The position numbers and the translations under genes were made by a program. 64,000 bases of DNA, taken from Eonycteris spelaea (Eukaryota > Chordata > Mammalia > Chiroptera > Pteropodidae). The stretch lies in NCBI GenBank assembly GCA_003508835.1, contig PUFA01000072.1:2418001-2482000 (forward strand). Reading direction: 5' to 3'. Positions 23,501-35,545 of the stretch are shown in pieces (within the stretch, counting starts at the first letter, position 1; every line of letters starts with the position of its first letter). The notes under the pieces were generated by a model. That model ran no database searches, had not been told where the DNA came from, and saw only the letters and a list, made by a program, of their open reading frames with translations.

Positions 23501-24949
23501 CAGCATCTACTGGTATCAATTGACCTGTTGACTCAAAGGGGTTGTCATAGCGATGGTACAAGTCACAGTGGAAATCGCCTTTTCTCCAGTATCACCATGC
23601 AAAGTTGTTTTCTCAAGAACTTACATAGATGGAATTGGCAATGCAAACATTTTGAGACAGAAGAACCCTTTATATTAAAGTGTTCGAGGATTTGGGGTGC
23701 AACGAAGCATGCTTAAACTTGCCACAGGGAGCTTTTTCCAGAGGGGACAAAAAGCAAGCATTTGCTGTTTAAACTTCACTGAGTTCATATTTTAAGAAAC
23801 TTTGGCCAGTCTGGCTCCAGCAGAAAAATTTCCCCAAAGGAACATTTCATGACACAGCTTTTACGTTAAGTGCTTAGTTTTACATATGTGATAAAAGTGG
23901 GTAAGACCATATATCTGGGTTTTATTTTCTTTTCACTTACTTTTGTGGTCCGTTTGGGCATTTACTCTTACGAGATGGACTTCCAGGAATGGAAACCCAG
24001 TGTGTAAACTGTGCTTACAGGAAATAAAGATTCAACTGTGGATGTCTGGCAAAGACTTTCATCCAGGAATCAATTTGGTTATAAATCAGAGGTGGCTGGT
24101 TATAAAACACTGACAAAAGGATGACTGGGCGTGATGCTGGGGAGTGTGATCCTGGATGCTTTAAGAATAAAGAGAAGGATCACCATCGGTGCTGAATGAA
24201 CACACACATTCATTCGTCTGTCTGAGGATTAGAGACAGGCCCTAGTGCTCTTTACATTAGGTTCATCTATTTTTTTTCCTCTGACATAATAAAAAAACTT
24301 GAACAAGATAGAGGGAGATAAAATAAATAACTCACATTTTCACATTTTGGTAATTTTCTTTCCAATGTTTTTTTCTAGTCTCAAAGAACGGTCACAGCCA
24401 TACTTCTCTCTACCAGATGACCTTTAGAGGTTCCGCATCTGTGGGTTTTTGACTCACTCAATTTGCTATTTAATAGAACTCTCCCCAAGTTTAATAACCC
24501 TCTTAATAATCATAGAGTTACAATAATACATTTGGTCTCATAACTGTCTCAAGAACTTTCAAAAGGCTGCCTTGAACAGGAATTAGGAGCGGGCTTGTGA
24601 TTTAAACATGGCAGACTAGAAAGGAAAAGGGAAGAGATAATGATGAATATAAGTAAGAAAGTATGAGGGGGAAAGGGGTGAGGGTGGAAAAGGACGAACC
24701 AACAGTTTGGGTTTCAGAGGATGGTCATAGAGGGGGACCCACCTGTTGGCCAGGTGAGTGTGGTGATGGTGGGGACGGCGAGAGTGGCAGCAACCCAAAC
24801 AAGGACCCTTGGCACAGGCGAGGAGCCAGCGGGCAACTCCCCGAGATTGGAACCTCCTGGCCTTGGCTGCCATGGTGGAAGAAGGGCGACCCTCCAAGTG
24901 GTTAAGAAAATGGGGGACTCTCCGCCCACCAGGCATCTGGCCTTGACTC
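23501..24949. other. AT-rich intronic sequence, no confident element
   Basis: Much of this is AT-rich and may hold very old LINE debris. I could not assign a family, and no exon or RNA gene is visible. Confidence 0.4.
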
Positions 24950-25260
24950 ACACGCAGGAATCCGTGGGCAGAAAGACAACAAAAGCTATTTTTCATGCAA
25001 GAGGAGTTGGACATCAGGAAAAATCAGAGCCCCTTTGTATGACATGCCAAACCGCTGAAGCGAGAAAATGTCTCGGGCGCGGGCTCAGATGCGAGCCGGG
25101 AGCAGCACACTCGCCCTGGGGAACCCGGCCGTCAATGCGCGCTTGTTATCAGGCTTTTCAGAGCGAGGGCCGGAAGCGAGAGGGGCATCCTTCCCCCGCC
25201 GCACGGCAAAGGAGGGCTGGCGACAGGGTCTTGGCCGGACTCTCCGGCCCCTGGACGGGA
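24950..25260. promoter_or_regulatory. Repeat-free block with CpG cluster (regulatory candidate)
   Basis: An AT-leaning segment (24950..25060) abuts a CpG cluster (25060..25260, for example 'cgtcaatgcgcgcttg'). No repeat family is visible. The retained CpGs suggest hypomethylation or selection, which cannot be confirmed here. Confidence 0.3.
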
Positions 25261-25429
25261 GCCTGGGTGTCCCAAATGTCCTCAGGGCGTCTTTTGGGGG
25301 GATCGATTGTCTTTCCTTGCTTGTGTGTGGTCTGGGGGCTCGCCAAGGATTCCCTTCCCCTGAGGCCCAGCTTGACTTTGGGACCCCTCCCCGCTGCCCT
25401 CGTCCTTCGGGTCAGCAAACGAGAATAAC

Positions 25430-25625
25430 CACCAAGCACTGAACACACGAGTCCCGCGCCGAGCCCAGCACTGACATATCTCATCTCGGCTCCTGACAGC
25501 AAACCCGCACAGGAAGTATTGCTAATGCGCTCATGTTGCAGAGAAAGCAAACGGGGCTCAAAGGTACTGAAATGACCAGCTGAAGGTCCCACGGCTAGTA
25601 GGAGGCAGAGCCTGGACTCCAACCC
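25430..25625 (-). mobile_element. MIR fragment, minus
   Basis: 'actgacatatctcatctc', 'gaaagcaaacggggctca' and 'ggcagagcctggactcca' follow reversed MIR order. Confidence 0.7.
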
Positions 25626-25839
25626 TGACTCACTCCAGGATCCGGGCCCTCCGTCCCCCATCTCCACCGCCACGTCCTACTTCCTCTCCCAGACGCCACT
25701 CACAATGGCCGCAGTGTACTGCAGGTCCCTGGCGAGGCAGCTGCGTGCATTTTCCATCTGATCCTCTTGAAGACCCCGAGACAGGTCGTGCTAGAGCCCC
25801 CCCACAGGAGCCCTGCGTCCAGGTGTGTTCTGATGCTCT

Positions 25840-25990
25840 CCACACCCAGCACTGTTATTATGCAGCCCGTCTTTCTCCGGTGGCTTCCCCCGGGCCCAGA
25901 GAGTAAGTTCCCCAAGGGCTTTCAATACCCACAGTGCTCTCAGCACAAAGGTCGAAGGTTGGCACTCAGCGGGTGCCTCATAAACGCTTA
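25840..25990 (+). mobile_element. L2 3' fragment, plus
   Basis: 'gagagtaagttccccaag' and 'ggcactcagcgggtgcct' followed by 'cataaacgctta' match the terminal L2 region. Confidence 0.55.
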
Positions 25991-26914
25991 ACAATGACAG
26001 ACTTTTAAGCAACACCGCCCTCCAGGCAGCCCCTGGCTCTGCGCTGGTGTTTGTGGGTGGCCTTTGGGAGAAACGAGAAAGGGGTGAGGTCTGGTTCCAG
26101 CACCCCGCCCTGCCCCAGACCCCGGCTGCCCATTTCGGCACAACCTCAGGGCCCTCCAGGACCTCCGTTTCCAGCTTCCTGTCTCGCTCTTCTCACCAAA
26201 GCCTTTTCTCGGGGGAGAACAGGACACCTAGGAGTGGCTACATAATTTGCGGGTGCGGTGGGCAATGAAGATGCAGGCCGTGGTCCAGCGCGACTAAGAA
26301 CGTCAATATGTGATGGCAGAGCACGGAAGGGCGCACAAAGCCCGACTGCACAAGTCTCAGGCCCAGGAATATGGCCCTGGTGACACCAGGCATTTGGCAT
26401 CCTTTGAATACGACCTATAATACCGGGGTCCCGGTTTTTCTAGGCCCGGCTTGACTTTCCATTCTCTGGACTTCTCCCCGCCCCGCTCCATCACTTCGTC
26501 TGCCAAAACTAAGCACGCCACCGTTTCAGAGTCTCAGTAACACCTCTCATAGCGCCTCTTATACCAACGATGACAGAAAATCCGTTGGGCCCTCTTTTAT
26601 CTAGATGTTTGGTTTAGAAAAGAGCGAAGGCCACAGAACCATTCGGCCCAGGGGGGAACGAACCCCAAGGCACTGGGGTTGAACATTCATAGCCTGACGT
26701 TTCCGCATGAGGGAGAGTTGCTTCCATCCATCCAGCAGGTGACCCCATATCCGTGCCTCTAGGCCAGCTCTGCCTCCACCCTGTAGAGAGAGGTGGTCCT
26801 CCAGCTCTGCGCACTCAGCCCATCCAAAGCCAAGCTCTCCTGCCCCCCGCCCCCAGATGACGCCTCCTCGGTTCTGTGTCCTGGAGGATGGTGTTCCTCC
26901 TTGGGGGGGGTGTC

Positions 26915-27035
26915 TATCATTATATCCATTTTACAGATGAGAAAACTGAGGCTCGCAGAAGCTAAGGGATTCGCCCATACAGGGTAGAGCAGGATTCAAA
27001 CACAGCCCTCTTTAACTGCCCTAACCCCCAGCACC
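26915..27035 (-). mobile_element. MIR fragment, minus
   Basis: 'tccattttacagatgaga' followed by 'aactgaggctcgcagaag' is the reversed MIR core, well preserved. Confidence 0.8.
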
Positions 27036-27114
27036 TGTCCTAGTAACCATCATATGAACTCAGTTTGGCACTCACCTTCTTTGACTCTCTTCTGACTCTC
27101 TGCTGGCGGGAGAT

Positions 27115-27420
27115 GACAGAGGAGTGTGGGGGCTAGATCTGCGTGGCTTCGTAGGTCAGGGATGAGGCTGACTTAATCACAGGTGGGATGTGGTCCCACT
27201 GAAGGGTGTTCAACTAGGAAACGATGTGATCTGATTTATATTTTTATAAGATCCTTCTAGCTATGTTTGAAGGGCCAGCATGGGGAGTGGGGACTAAAGA
27301 GAGGGCAGGGAGACTGGTCAGGACACTACTTGGGCATCCGGATGACAGGTGACAGAGGCTGGGAGCATGGTGGAGAGAAGTGGAGGGCACGCTGTGGTGT
27401 GTTCTGGGGGTGGAGCGGGT
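27115..27420 (-). mobile_element. L2 fragment, minus
   Basis: 'gatgtgatctgatttata' and 'aagatccttctagctatg' match the reversed L2 body (the 'acatgatctgattt' landmark). Confidence 0.65.
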
Positions 27421-27861
27421 GGAACTGGGGGTGGGGGCCGTCAGGAATCCAGCAGGGATGTCGCAGGAAATGGGGTTTTCATCTTTTCTCTGAGGTGGCC
27501 AGCACTGAGCTGGGCACAACGCAGGTTCTCGGTGTTTGCTGGATGGGTGGACTAATGGCTGGGTGGGTGGCAAGGGGACAGGGTTGAGTCTCTAGAGATG
27601 AGAGCACACTCGCCAGGAGCAGCACATCGGACTCGGAGGCCCCCGCCAGCACGCAGATCCTTGCTGCGGTGTCAGGGCGAACAGGGGTCAAGTCAACAGA
27701 GTTCCCAAGAAAAGGAGCCGACGGGCCTGTCCCCGCTGCGGTGCCTCTGTGGGCACATGGCCACTGCGCTTTTCACAGCACTTTTCCAAGTACCATCTCA
27801 GTGGATTTTCGCACCAGAGAGAGGTGGGGGAAGACAGGGTCCAGACCGAGGACAGAGAGGA

Positions 27862-27995
27862 ACGATGGAAGGAAGAGCAAGGGAGAGAAAGAAGGGGGGG
27901 AGGGAAGAGGAGGGGAAATAGAAGAGAGAGGGAGGAAGGAGGCAAGGATGCAGGGAGGACGGAACGGAGGGAGGGATGGAAGAAGCACGGAGGGC
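27862..27995 (+). repeat. Purine-rich (GGAA/GA)n low-complexity tract
   Basis: Over 130 bases consist almost entirely of A and G, with a few isolated pyrimidines. This creates the long but meaningless overlapping frames in the region. Confidence 0.85.
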
Positions 27996-28564
27996 AGGGA
28001 CAGCCATCACCTTCCAATCCGACAGCCAAGGAAACTGTGGCTCAGGGAGGTTGTGGGACAAGCAGGAAACTGTCCACATGGTCCGTGGCAGAATCAGGAC
28101 CAGGCCACAGGTCTCCTGCCTCCCATCCCGATGTGCCCACACCCCTGCCCCGTCCTCCTTTACCACGGCCCGTATCCTGGGACACTGCCGTTCACAGCTC
28201 CTACTTCGGTGCCTGCCAGGGAATGGGCTGAGGGGCCCCGTGGCCTGGGTGGCTGCCATCATCGCCCCGAGCGCTGCCTCGGCGCTAGACCCTGTTTCCA
28301 CTCCTAATCGACAGCCCTCAAGTTCTGATCTGATGGGTCACGGAAGCTGTTCAGAGCGAGCGGCCCTTGCCTCTGAGAGGTGAGGAAATAGTGCCACGTT
28401 CTCCTCGGGCGTGACCATCCCTGGGGAGGCTCAGGCTTCTCCAGACCCTGGAGGTCAGTGAGTGGCCCTGGGGCCTCACTCAGCTTGGCTGCAAAGGTTG
28501 GGCCACTTGATGAACACGGCCAAGTCCCAGGAAACATGGGAACGGGGAGAAGGCGGTCACGCCT

Positions 28565-28795
28565 TGAATACCTACAAGGTGCCAGATAGCATGAGGGTTA
28601 CTTGGCGTGTGTCTTCTCCTGGAACCTCTACGACAACCCCAGGGGCTGAGTCGACGACGGCTCCATTTCCCAGGGCAGGTAATAGCTGGGGTTCAGAGAG
28701 GTTAGGCAGTTTGTTCGACGACACACAGCTACAAGCAGCAGAGCCTGAACGCCAGCCCAGGACTGCAGGACTTCAGTGCCGGCTGGTTGAGGCTG
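28565..28795 (-). mobile_element. MIR fragment, minus
   Basis: 'aatacctacaaggtgcca', 'gttcagagaggttaggca' and 'cagagcctgaacgccagc' follow reversed MIR order. Confidence 0.8.
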
Positions 28796-29794
28796 CCACT
28801 TCCATGTAGACTAAAGCAGTGAGCTGGGGCAGCACTCAACCCCTGTCTGTCTCCCCCAGGCCAGGAGGCGACGCAGAGGCCGAAGGCAGGTTAGCCAGGG
28901 AGTCTGACCATTTCGTTATTTGGTTTTCTCTCACCCTCTGGAGCCGGGCTTGAGTACAGAAAGGCCCCTGGGTCTTTCCACATGGTAGATTAGAGACGGG
29001 GCAGTGGCCGGGAGGAGGAGGGGCCCGCAGACAGCACTCACTGAGTACCTCTGCCTCTGTGGGCTCGGCACTGTAGGCAGCGCAGGAGGATGCGATGCTG
29101 TGACAATAGGAACCTCGCTTAGGTCTGCTATCCTGCAAGGCGGGGGAGGCGAGGGAGCAGCCCCGGTTCCAACCCAAAGCCCTTGAAGCCCAAACACAGT
29201 GGAGCCCTTGGTAGCTGGGGGACGTCAACGCTAGAGGAGCCCAAGGAGGAGCTGGGGCTGGCTCTGTGGAGAAGGTGGCTTGAAGAATGGATAGAAGTTT
29301 AGGGGGGTGGGTAGAAGTAGGGGTGATGGCGAGGCTGATGCTTTGGGGGAGCAAAAAAACAATCAGAGGACTCTTTGGACCCAAGCACATCCTGGCTCCA
29401 GGGCTGTAGGAGGGCAGGGGAGGAGGCCCGAGGCCAAGGCCAGGCGTGGCCAAGCATGAAGTGACAGCTGACTGTCCCTGAGCCAGCAGAGCCTGGGGTC
29501 TGCGGGGGAGTGGGGTGGCACTGTCTGCCCTGCAAAGACCCTGGAGCCACACCCGGAGGGTCATCTGGACCCCAGCCCTGCCCTGAGGCAGCAGAGACAT
29601 CACGGGGCCCTGGAAACAGGAAACGCAAAGGAGCCCTGACCAGCTGGCCGCCCAGTGCTGGATACCTCTGGGCCTCCCTCACAGCCCCTCTGTGTTGGAG
29701 GTTGGCAGTTGGGTTCCTTGTCTGGCTCCTGGCCCACGCCCGGGAGCCTGGTGGAATACAGAGGCCAGGGCAGTCCCGATGACAGACGCTCACT

Positions 29795-29975
29795 TGGGGG
29801 ATGCCTACTCTGTAGCTGTGTGCCGGGGACTTTCACGTTTGCTGCCGCCTCACCCCCCTGTTCAGTCACACGAACGGCAACTCAGAGAGGTTAAGCAACC
29901 TGCCCAAAGCTACACAGCGACCCGGCGACACTGGGATTCGAACTCACGTCTTCCCTCCCCCCAACCCGGCTTCTG
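29795..29975 (-). mobile_element. MIR fragment, minus
   Basis: 'tctgtagctgtgtgccgg', 'cagagaggttaagcaacc' and 'ctgggattcgaactcacg' follow reversed MIR order. Confidence 0.85.
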
Positions 29976-30894
29976 TCCTCTGCCCTTGCTGCCTCTTCAG
30001 CAGAGTCAGTGTTAATGTGTTTGACTGTCTCTTCTCGAAGAGAGGTGGCAATACGTTCCTTCCAGGCCTCTGTATCAGAAAGAGCTAGGTTTCTCTGGAG
30101 CATCAATTTCCTTTTATTATGTGCACACTGTGACTCTTACATCCGATCATGTCCTCCTCTTTGTCCCAGCGCCCAGGAAGCTCAGAGACAGATCCGTGGG
30201 CCACCTCTGGCGAAGCAGACAGCCTTTGCAGCGGGCCTTGTGCGCACCGGCCAGCCTCGACCATCACCTCATTTGCCTAATTTCAGCTTCTGTCTCAGTC
30301 TATTTTCTTATTTATCTCGTCCCTTCCTTCCTTTCTTTTTCAGTTGGAAGAAGAAGACCCAGAGGAAAAGCATGCGATGTAATTTTCACAGCTTCGGAAA
30401 GTTTTCATATGAAGAAATTGATGCGTTAGAGAAAAAAAAAAAAATGTCCTCGGTCTGGTGCCATGTCCTGACTTGCAGCTCAGAAAAGATGGTCTCGTGC
30501 AGAACTTCCCAGAGTGCTGCGGGGGTGAAGCTCAAGATGGTGGGGAGCTTGGGGGTAGATCTAGGCAGGCCCCACCCGGCCCATCCCTGGGGCGTAGAAC
30601 CAGTCTGTTCTCTTTCTGAGCTGTTCCCAGGAGAGCTGGCCTGTGCAACACGCACGGGAAAGTGTCCTTGGTGGAGGACAAGGCTGCTTCTCTGTGTGCG
30701 TTCGCAGGTTAAGCATGACGGAGGTGATGAACGTGGCAGAGGAAGGCCCGCAGGGAGTGAGTTCCCTTGGCTCTCTGTACTTCTTGCTGCTTGCCCCATG
30801 CTAGGGTGCCTGCTTCTTCCCCACCTTCGCCAGGTGCCAGCTGCAGGGGGGGTAGTGCTGACAGAGCCCTAAGTAAGCGGTCCCCCTCCCGCTT

Positions 30895-31000
30895 CCGCTC
30901 CTGGTTCTGTTACGAACGGAGCCACGTGACCTTGGGTAAGTCACTCTGCCTCTCTGGCCTTTAGTCTCCTTCGCTTGCAGAGTGTGTACGGATCGGGCTA
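30895..31000 (+). mobile_element. MIR fragment, plus
   Basis: 'cacgtgaccttgggtaag' followed by 'tcactctgcctctctggc' is the forward MIR core. Confidence 0.8.
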
Positions 31001-31317
31001 CCTCAGCAGGTCCTACCCTCAGTGTGGACACGTGCTGGGGTGGTGGCTCGGGCAGGGTGACGGGGTCATCTGCGATTCATTACTCGTAAGAAAGGGACAG
31101 AACCAGGCACCTCCAGTCCCCTCAAGCAGATGCCAGGTCAGGCCATTAACAGAGATGCTCCCCCTACTTGTGTTCCACGTGTTTTCTAGAAGGAAAGAGA
31201 AATGGGTGATGCCCCTGCCGGGTACCAAGAACTGGGTCTGCCCTGGCCCCCACCTCCATGATGCCTCCCTCAGTGAGAGTGGGTCCCCACGGGCAGCGGC
31301 TTTGCTCTCCCTCATCC

Positions 31318-31490
31318 CGGGGACATCCGACGATGTCTGGATATGTTTTTGGTTCCACCCGATGGGCAGGAGGGAGGATGCTACGGCTTCTAGGGACTAG
31401 GAGCCACCGATGCTGCTGCTAAACATCCTACCACACACAGGACAGTCCCGCAACAAAGAATGATCTGGCCCCAAATGGGGCGTGGTTGGA
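31318..31490. mobile_element. MER5A-type hAT-Charlie DNA transposon remnant
   Basis: 'ggacatccgacgatgtct', 'gctgctaaacatcctacc', 'cacaggacagtcccgcaa' and 'atgatctggccccaaatg' are the standard MER5A landmarks. It is a non-autonomous, non-coding element. Confidence 0.9.
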
Positions 31491-32134
31491 TACCCCGCCC
31501 TGTCGTGGGGGGCAGGTGACGATGGACCCGCACATTTGGGACTGCTATGAGTTGTCGTGATTCTCCGGAGTTATGCTCTGCACTACTTCCCAGTACTACT
31601 CGGCTGTGGGGGTGCTGGGTAGGGGGACCCCCATGGGTGGTACACTCTTGATTTCCTTTCCCAGCCCTGTTCCTTCTTCTTCTGAGTCGGGACATGGCAC
31701 CACTAACTTGCCAGCTGCCAGAGCTCCAAATCCAGGCACTCACCCTTGACCCCGTCGCCCCTTCCTCCCATCCTTCCCTCCATTCCTCCATCTCTGCTGC
31801 GGCCGCTGGGCCCCAGGTCTTCAGTCTGGTCACTTGCAATAGCGTCTAGACTGGTTTCTTGAAGGCCTCCCCCGCTCTCCTGAATCTCTATTCCCCACAT
31901 ACGGCTGCAGGGTCTTCTAAAACATAAGTGGGTGATTTTACTCCCTGCTCAACCCACCCCCCCACCACCACCACCTCAAAGAGTTTTTATGTGATCCCAC
32001 GTAAAATAAAGCAAGCTCCTGACTCTGACCTCAAAGCCTCTCCCGGACCCCAGGCAGTGATGGAGCCCCGCCCGCCCCATCCCTGCCCTCCTCGCTCACT
32101 CATCCATCTCCATCCTCGCCGCCAGGTTCTTTCC

Positions 32135-32451
32135 TCCTTGGGGCCTTGGCCTTCCTTTTCCTATTCCTGTACGGCCTTCCTCCAGTCCTTCTCTGCCAGC
32201 TCCTCCCCATCCCCTTGACTGACAGCATCTCTCCCAGCCTCTCCCAGCACAGCCGCCTGCTCTGGCTTCGTCATGACATCCACTGGCACCCGGAAGTGTC
32301 CGCGACCCCATCAGAATGGCGGCTTCCGGGGAGCAGGGACCACCACATCTGCCCTGTCCACAGCGGTGACTCAGAGCCTCACGCATCTGACACAGAGCAG
32401 GGCTCAGTGAGCATGCACTGAATGAATGAATGAATGAATGAATGAATGAAT
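32135..32451 (+). mobile_element. L2 LINE 3' region with (GAAT)8 tail, plus
   Basis: A diverged L2 3' region ends with 'gtgagcatgcactgaatg' and about eight GAAT units (32419..32450). Confidence 0.75.
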
Positions 32452-33224
32452 AGAAGTATGCCCAGCAGGCACCAGGTGACTTATATCCCTTACGTGTGTG
32501 TCTAAGTAGAAAAAAGGTTGAGAGCCACTGAACTAAGTAATCTCGAGTCTCTTCCAGCTGGAGAAACACCCCCCCCTCCTACAAGCCCACGTTGAAGCCA
32601 CAGTGAACCTGGTTCAACTTGAGGCTGTGGGTGGCTCCTGGGGCTTGTGTGGCAGAAAGTCAGAGGTAGGAGGAATGTTCCGGATCAGCCGCGCCCCTCT
32701 TTCAGATGAGGAAACAGAGGTCCTCCAGGCTCCCTTCCACAGCTCCCGTTCGGCTGTGCTGATCCTCACCTCCCTCGCCTCTGAGACCCTGCATCTGATG
32801 ACCCGGGGCCCCTACTTCTCTGCGCTTCTGTGACTATGTCCTGGAAGTCCCCAGTCCAAGCCCTCTGAGGAGACAGACCCGGGAGGTTTCTTTTAAAGAG
32901 GTGCCAGTTTCCTCCTGGGCCTTTCCAAAGCCTCAGAGACGGGGCTCCCCCAAAGCCGGCTTTGTGGTGGGGCCATCAAGTCAGATCTCAGGCTGGGGTC
33001 CATCCAGACCCCCGGCTCCTCTCTAAGTCAGGCGACTCGAGGTAAACAGATCCGTTCTTTCTGATGAAAAGAGAGAAAGGAGTAAAGAATGGAGGAGGAT
33101 GAAGAGACAGAGCAGGGCATTAAGGGAAAGTAGGCGTGAGAAGGGGCTCCCAGGACCCCTTCCGGAAGACTGGAGAGCAAACACCGGTTACGAAGCAGGA
33201 AGTAGGAAGGGGGAACGCCCCTGC

Positions 33225-33585
33225 TGAAGACTGAATGTTTGCACCCCCCTCCCCCCAATCCATCTGTTGGAGCTCTGACCCCAGTAGTATTTGGAGGTGG
33301 GGCTTTTGGGAGGTGATTAAGTTTAGATGAGGTCATGGGAGTGGGTCCTCATGATGAGATTAGTGCCCTTAGAAGACGAGACCCCAGAGCTAGCCCTCTG
33401 CCACGTGATGACACGGTGAGAAGGCAGCAGTCTGCACCCAGGAAGCAGGCGCTCGCCAGGGACCGAACTGGCTGGCACCTTGAGCTTGGACTTCCAGCCT
33501 CCAGAACTGTGAGAAATAAATGTCTGTTGTTTAAGCCCCTGAGCCTATCGTATTTTCTGGCAGCCTAAGATGACTAAGACAATCT
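33225..33585 (+). mobile_element. MLT1/MST-type LTR, plus
   Basis: It starts near 'tgaagactgaatgtttgc', contains 'aggtgattaagtttagat' and 'gatgacacggtgagaagg', and ends with 'agaactgtgagaaataaa' and 'tctgttgtttaagcccct'. It is a solo ERVL-MaLR LTR with its own polyadenylation signal. Confidence 0.88.
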
Positions 33586-33689
33586 TACCTGCACCTTCCC
33601 AAATCTGTGTGGTTCAAATAAAGGACCCCCACTCCCCCGACCCCCCACCATGGGCAGGTGGGCAGTCTGGCTCGTCTGTGCGCCCTCGG

Positions 33690-33870
33690 CCAAAATCTGG
33701 ACAGCGAAAGGCGTCCTGATCCTCAGGAGCCGTGACCATCCTGAGCCTCATTTTCTACACCTATAAAAGGCAGATAATTAATATTTACCTTGAAGTGTTG
33801 CTGGCAGTTACATGAACTAACGTTAAGTCCTGCACAAAGGTCTTCAATGAGCGATGGCTGTTATTATTAA
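33690..33870 (+). mobile_element. MIR fragment, plus
   Basis: 'ctgagcctcattttctac', 'tataaaaggcagataatt' and 'acatgaactaacgttaag' follow the 3' half of MIR. Confidence 0.75.
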
Positions 33871-35070
33871 CACACGAGGGCAAAGGAGGGCCTGCGGGTG
33901 AGGTGACTCGCTGGCACTGTGGGAGGCAGGCCTGCTCCGGCTGCGGTCACCCACCGGGGCCTGATTGGACAGGCTGCCCGTGCGTGACTGCAAGACAAAA
34001 TGAAAGCGAGCATGGACAGGAAAGGTCCCCAGTCCAGTGCCCGGCTTGGAGCCGGTGGGGAAAGGATGTTATTTGGATCAAAAGCTCCCTGAATGGTCTG
34101 ATGTCGGGAGTGTGGTTTAAAGCAGAGGCCCCCAGCTGACCTGCCGTGAAAGGGTTCCCAGGTGCTCGAAGAGTGAGTCCCCACCCCCAGCTCTGAGCAG
34201 CAAAGCAAGGCAGGACCTGGGGGCCTGGAGCTCTGGGTTGTCATCTATGACTGTCCTCTCCCGCCCCCAGCCCCAGAGGGCAGGACTAACAGTTTCCTTT
34301 TTTCTTTGTACCGTGGTGTGAATAAAGACAGGGCACACTGGTGTGAGTGACACTGCCCAGGTACGGGAGGTGAGCACCACTGGGGCAAAGGACCCTCAAA
34401 CCCGCAGGGTCCAGAATCTCTCCACACGCCTCTCCACTCGTGCCCAGGGCAGAGCTGGCACAGAGCCATCAGAGGGACCACCCCTGGCATCGAGGCTGAC
34501 ATCTTTGGGTTCTGACAGAGCTGCTCGTATCCCGGGGGCAGCTTCGTCTGTGGGGGACATGGGGGACCTGCAAGCGGAGGGGCGATGCTGAGGCTGAACT
34601 TTGCCAGGACTGTTTATTCTGGGGACCGAGCCCTCCTGATGACAGCACAGTGACTGGGTCCCGGACCCTGGCCTCCAGCAGCCCCGGTGAAAGCTCCAAG
34701 GTGAGCAGCGTGCACGGGGGCTCTAACACGCACGACACGAGTGGCTGTCGCCAGGGCCCGGAGTCTCCTCTTCCCCTCCCATGTTTTCACGAGCGCCTCC
34801 GTCCCTAGCATCCAACACGCCCTCCATAACGCTCGCTGACATTCGATCCCTTGCCTAATTCCCAAATCCGTTAGAGATTGAACGAACGCTGGCTGGTGAT
34901 ACCTTTGATGAAAAGTCAGCAAAGATTTATTCCTCCTTCCGACGTTCCCAGCCTTGGGCGGAGTGTCACCAAAGATAGGAAGACAGAATGAGTGGGGGTC
35001 TCAGGGAGGGAGGGAGCAGATGGCTGACCGTGGTTGGGACAGACTAGTCCAGAACATGGTGGAAGAAGAA

Positions 35071-35074
<4 letters not shown>

Positions 35075-35124
<50 letters not shown>
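35075..35124 (+). repeat. (AG)n microsatellite, about 24 units
   Basis: An uninterrupted AG dinucleotide run. Confidence 0.97.
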
Positions 35125-35127
<3 letters not shown>

Positions 35128-35155
35128 CAATCAGAGACACAGACAAAGACAGAAA

Positions 35156-35228
35156 TGAGAAGAGAAGAGAAGAGAAGGGAAGGGAAGGGAAGGGAAGGGA
35201 AGGGAAGGGAAGGAGGGAAGGGAAGGGG
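35156..35228 (+). repeat. (GAGAA)n/(GGGAA)n homopurine microsatellite
   Basis: A pure purine run of about 73 bases that shifts from GAGAA units to GGGAA units. Together with the adjacent AG run it forms a long polypurine tract. Confidence 0.97.
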
Positions 35229-35384
35229 CATCACACGATTTGTGTATCACTTGTACATTCTCACTCCTAAATGCCTTCGTGCTGCCGCAGGCTCAGCCTC
35301 AGAGCTGGGCTCCACTGGGTGGTCAAGTACTTGATTCTATTTTTAATGGCAGCCCAGAAGCTGTTTAGGAAAGGGCAGGACGGC

Positions 35385-35545
35385 ATGGTGGAAAGAGTTC
35401 TGCACTGACACAAAGGCTCAAATCTGGCCCTGCAGCCTCCCACCTGGGCACCTCTGGGCCAGTGCCTTACCCTCTCTGAGCCCGTTTCCGTCTGCAGATG
35501 GGGGTGAAGACAGGGCCCTCTCGGGGCTGTTGCGAGCATGCCACG
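35385..35545 (+). mobile_element. MIR fragment, plus
   Basis: 'gttctgcactgacacaaa', 'aggctcaaatctggccct' and 'taccctctctgagcccgt' follow forward MIR order. Confidence 0.75.

Noticed and set aside
24721..25428. A 235-codon open frame on the plus strand
   Set aside because: Chance frame over a CpG cluster with no homology. The region is better explained as a possible regulatory block.
28836..29603. A 255-codon open frame on the minus strand
   Set aside because: Pro/Leu/Ser-rich chance frame. No domain or neighbouring exon structure.
30009..30872. A 287-codon open frame on the plus strand
   Set aside because: No family similarity, no coding-type composition, no conserved start; competing frames overlap it.
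34954..35334. Open frames of Arg-Glu repeats around the AG microsatellite
   Set aside because: They are translations of (AG)n and (GGGAA)n simple repeats.
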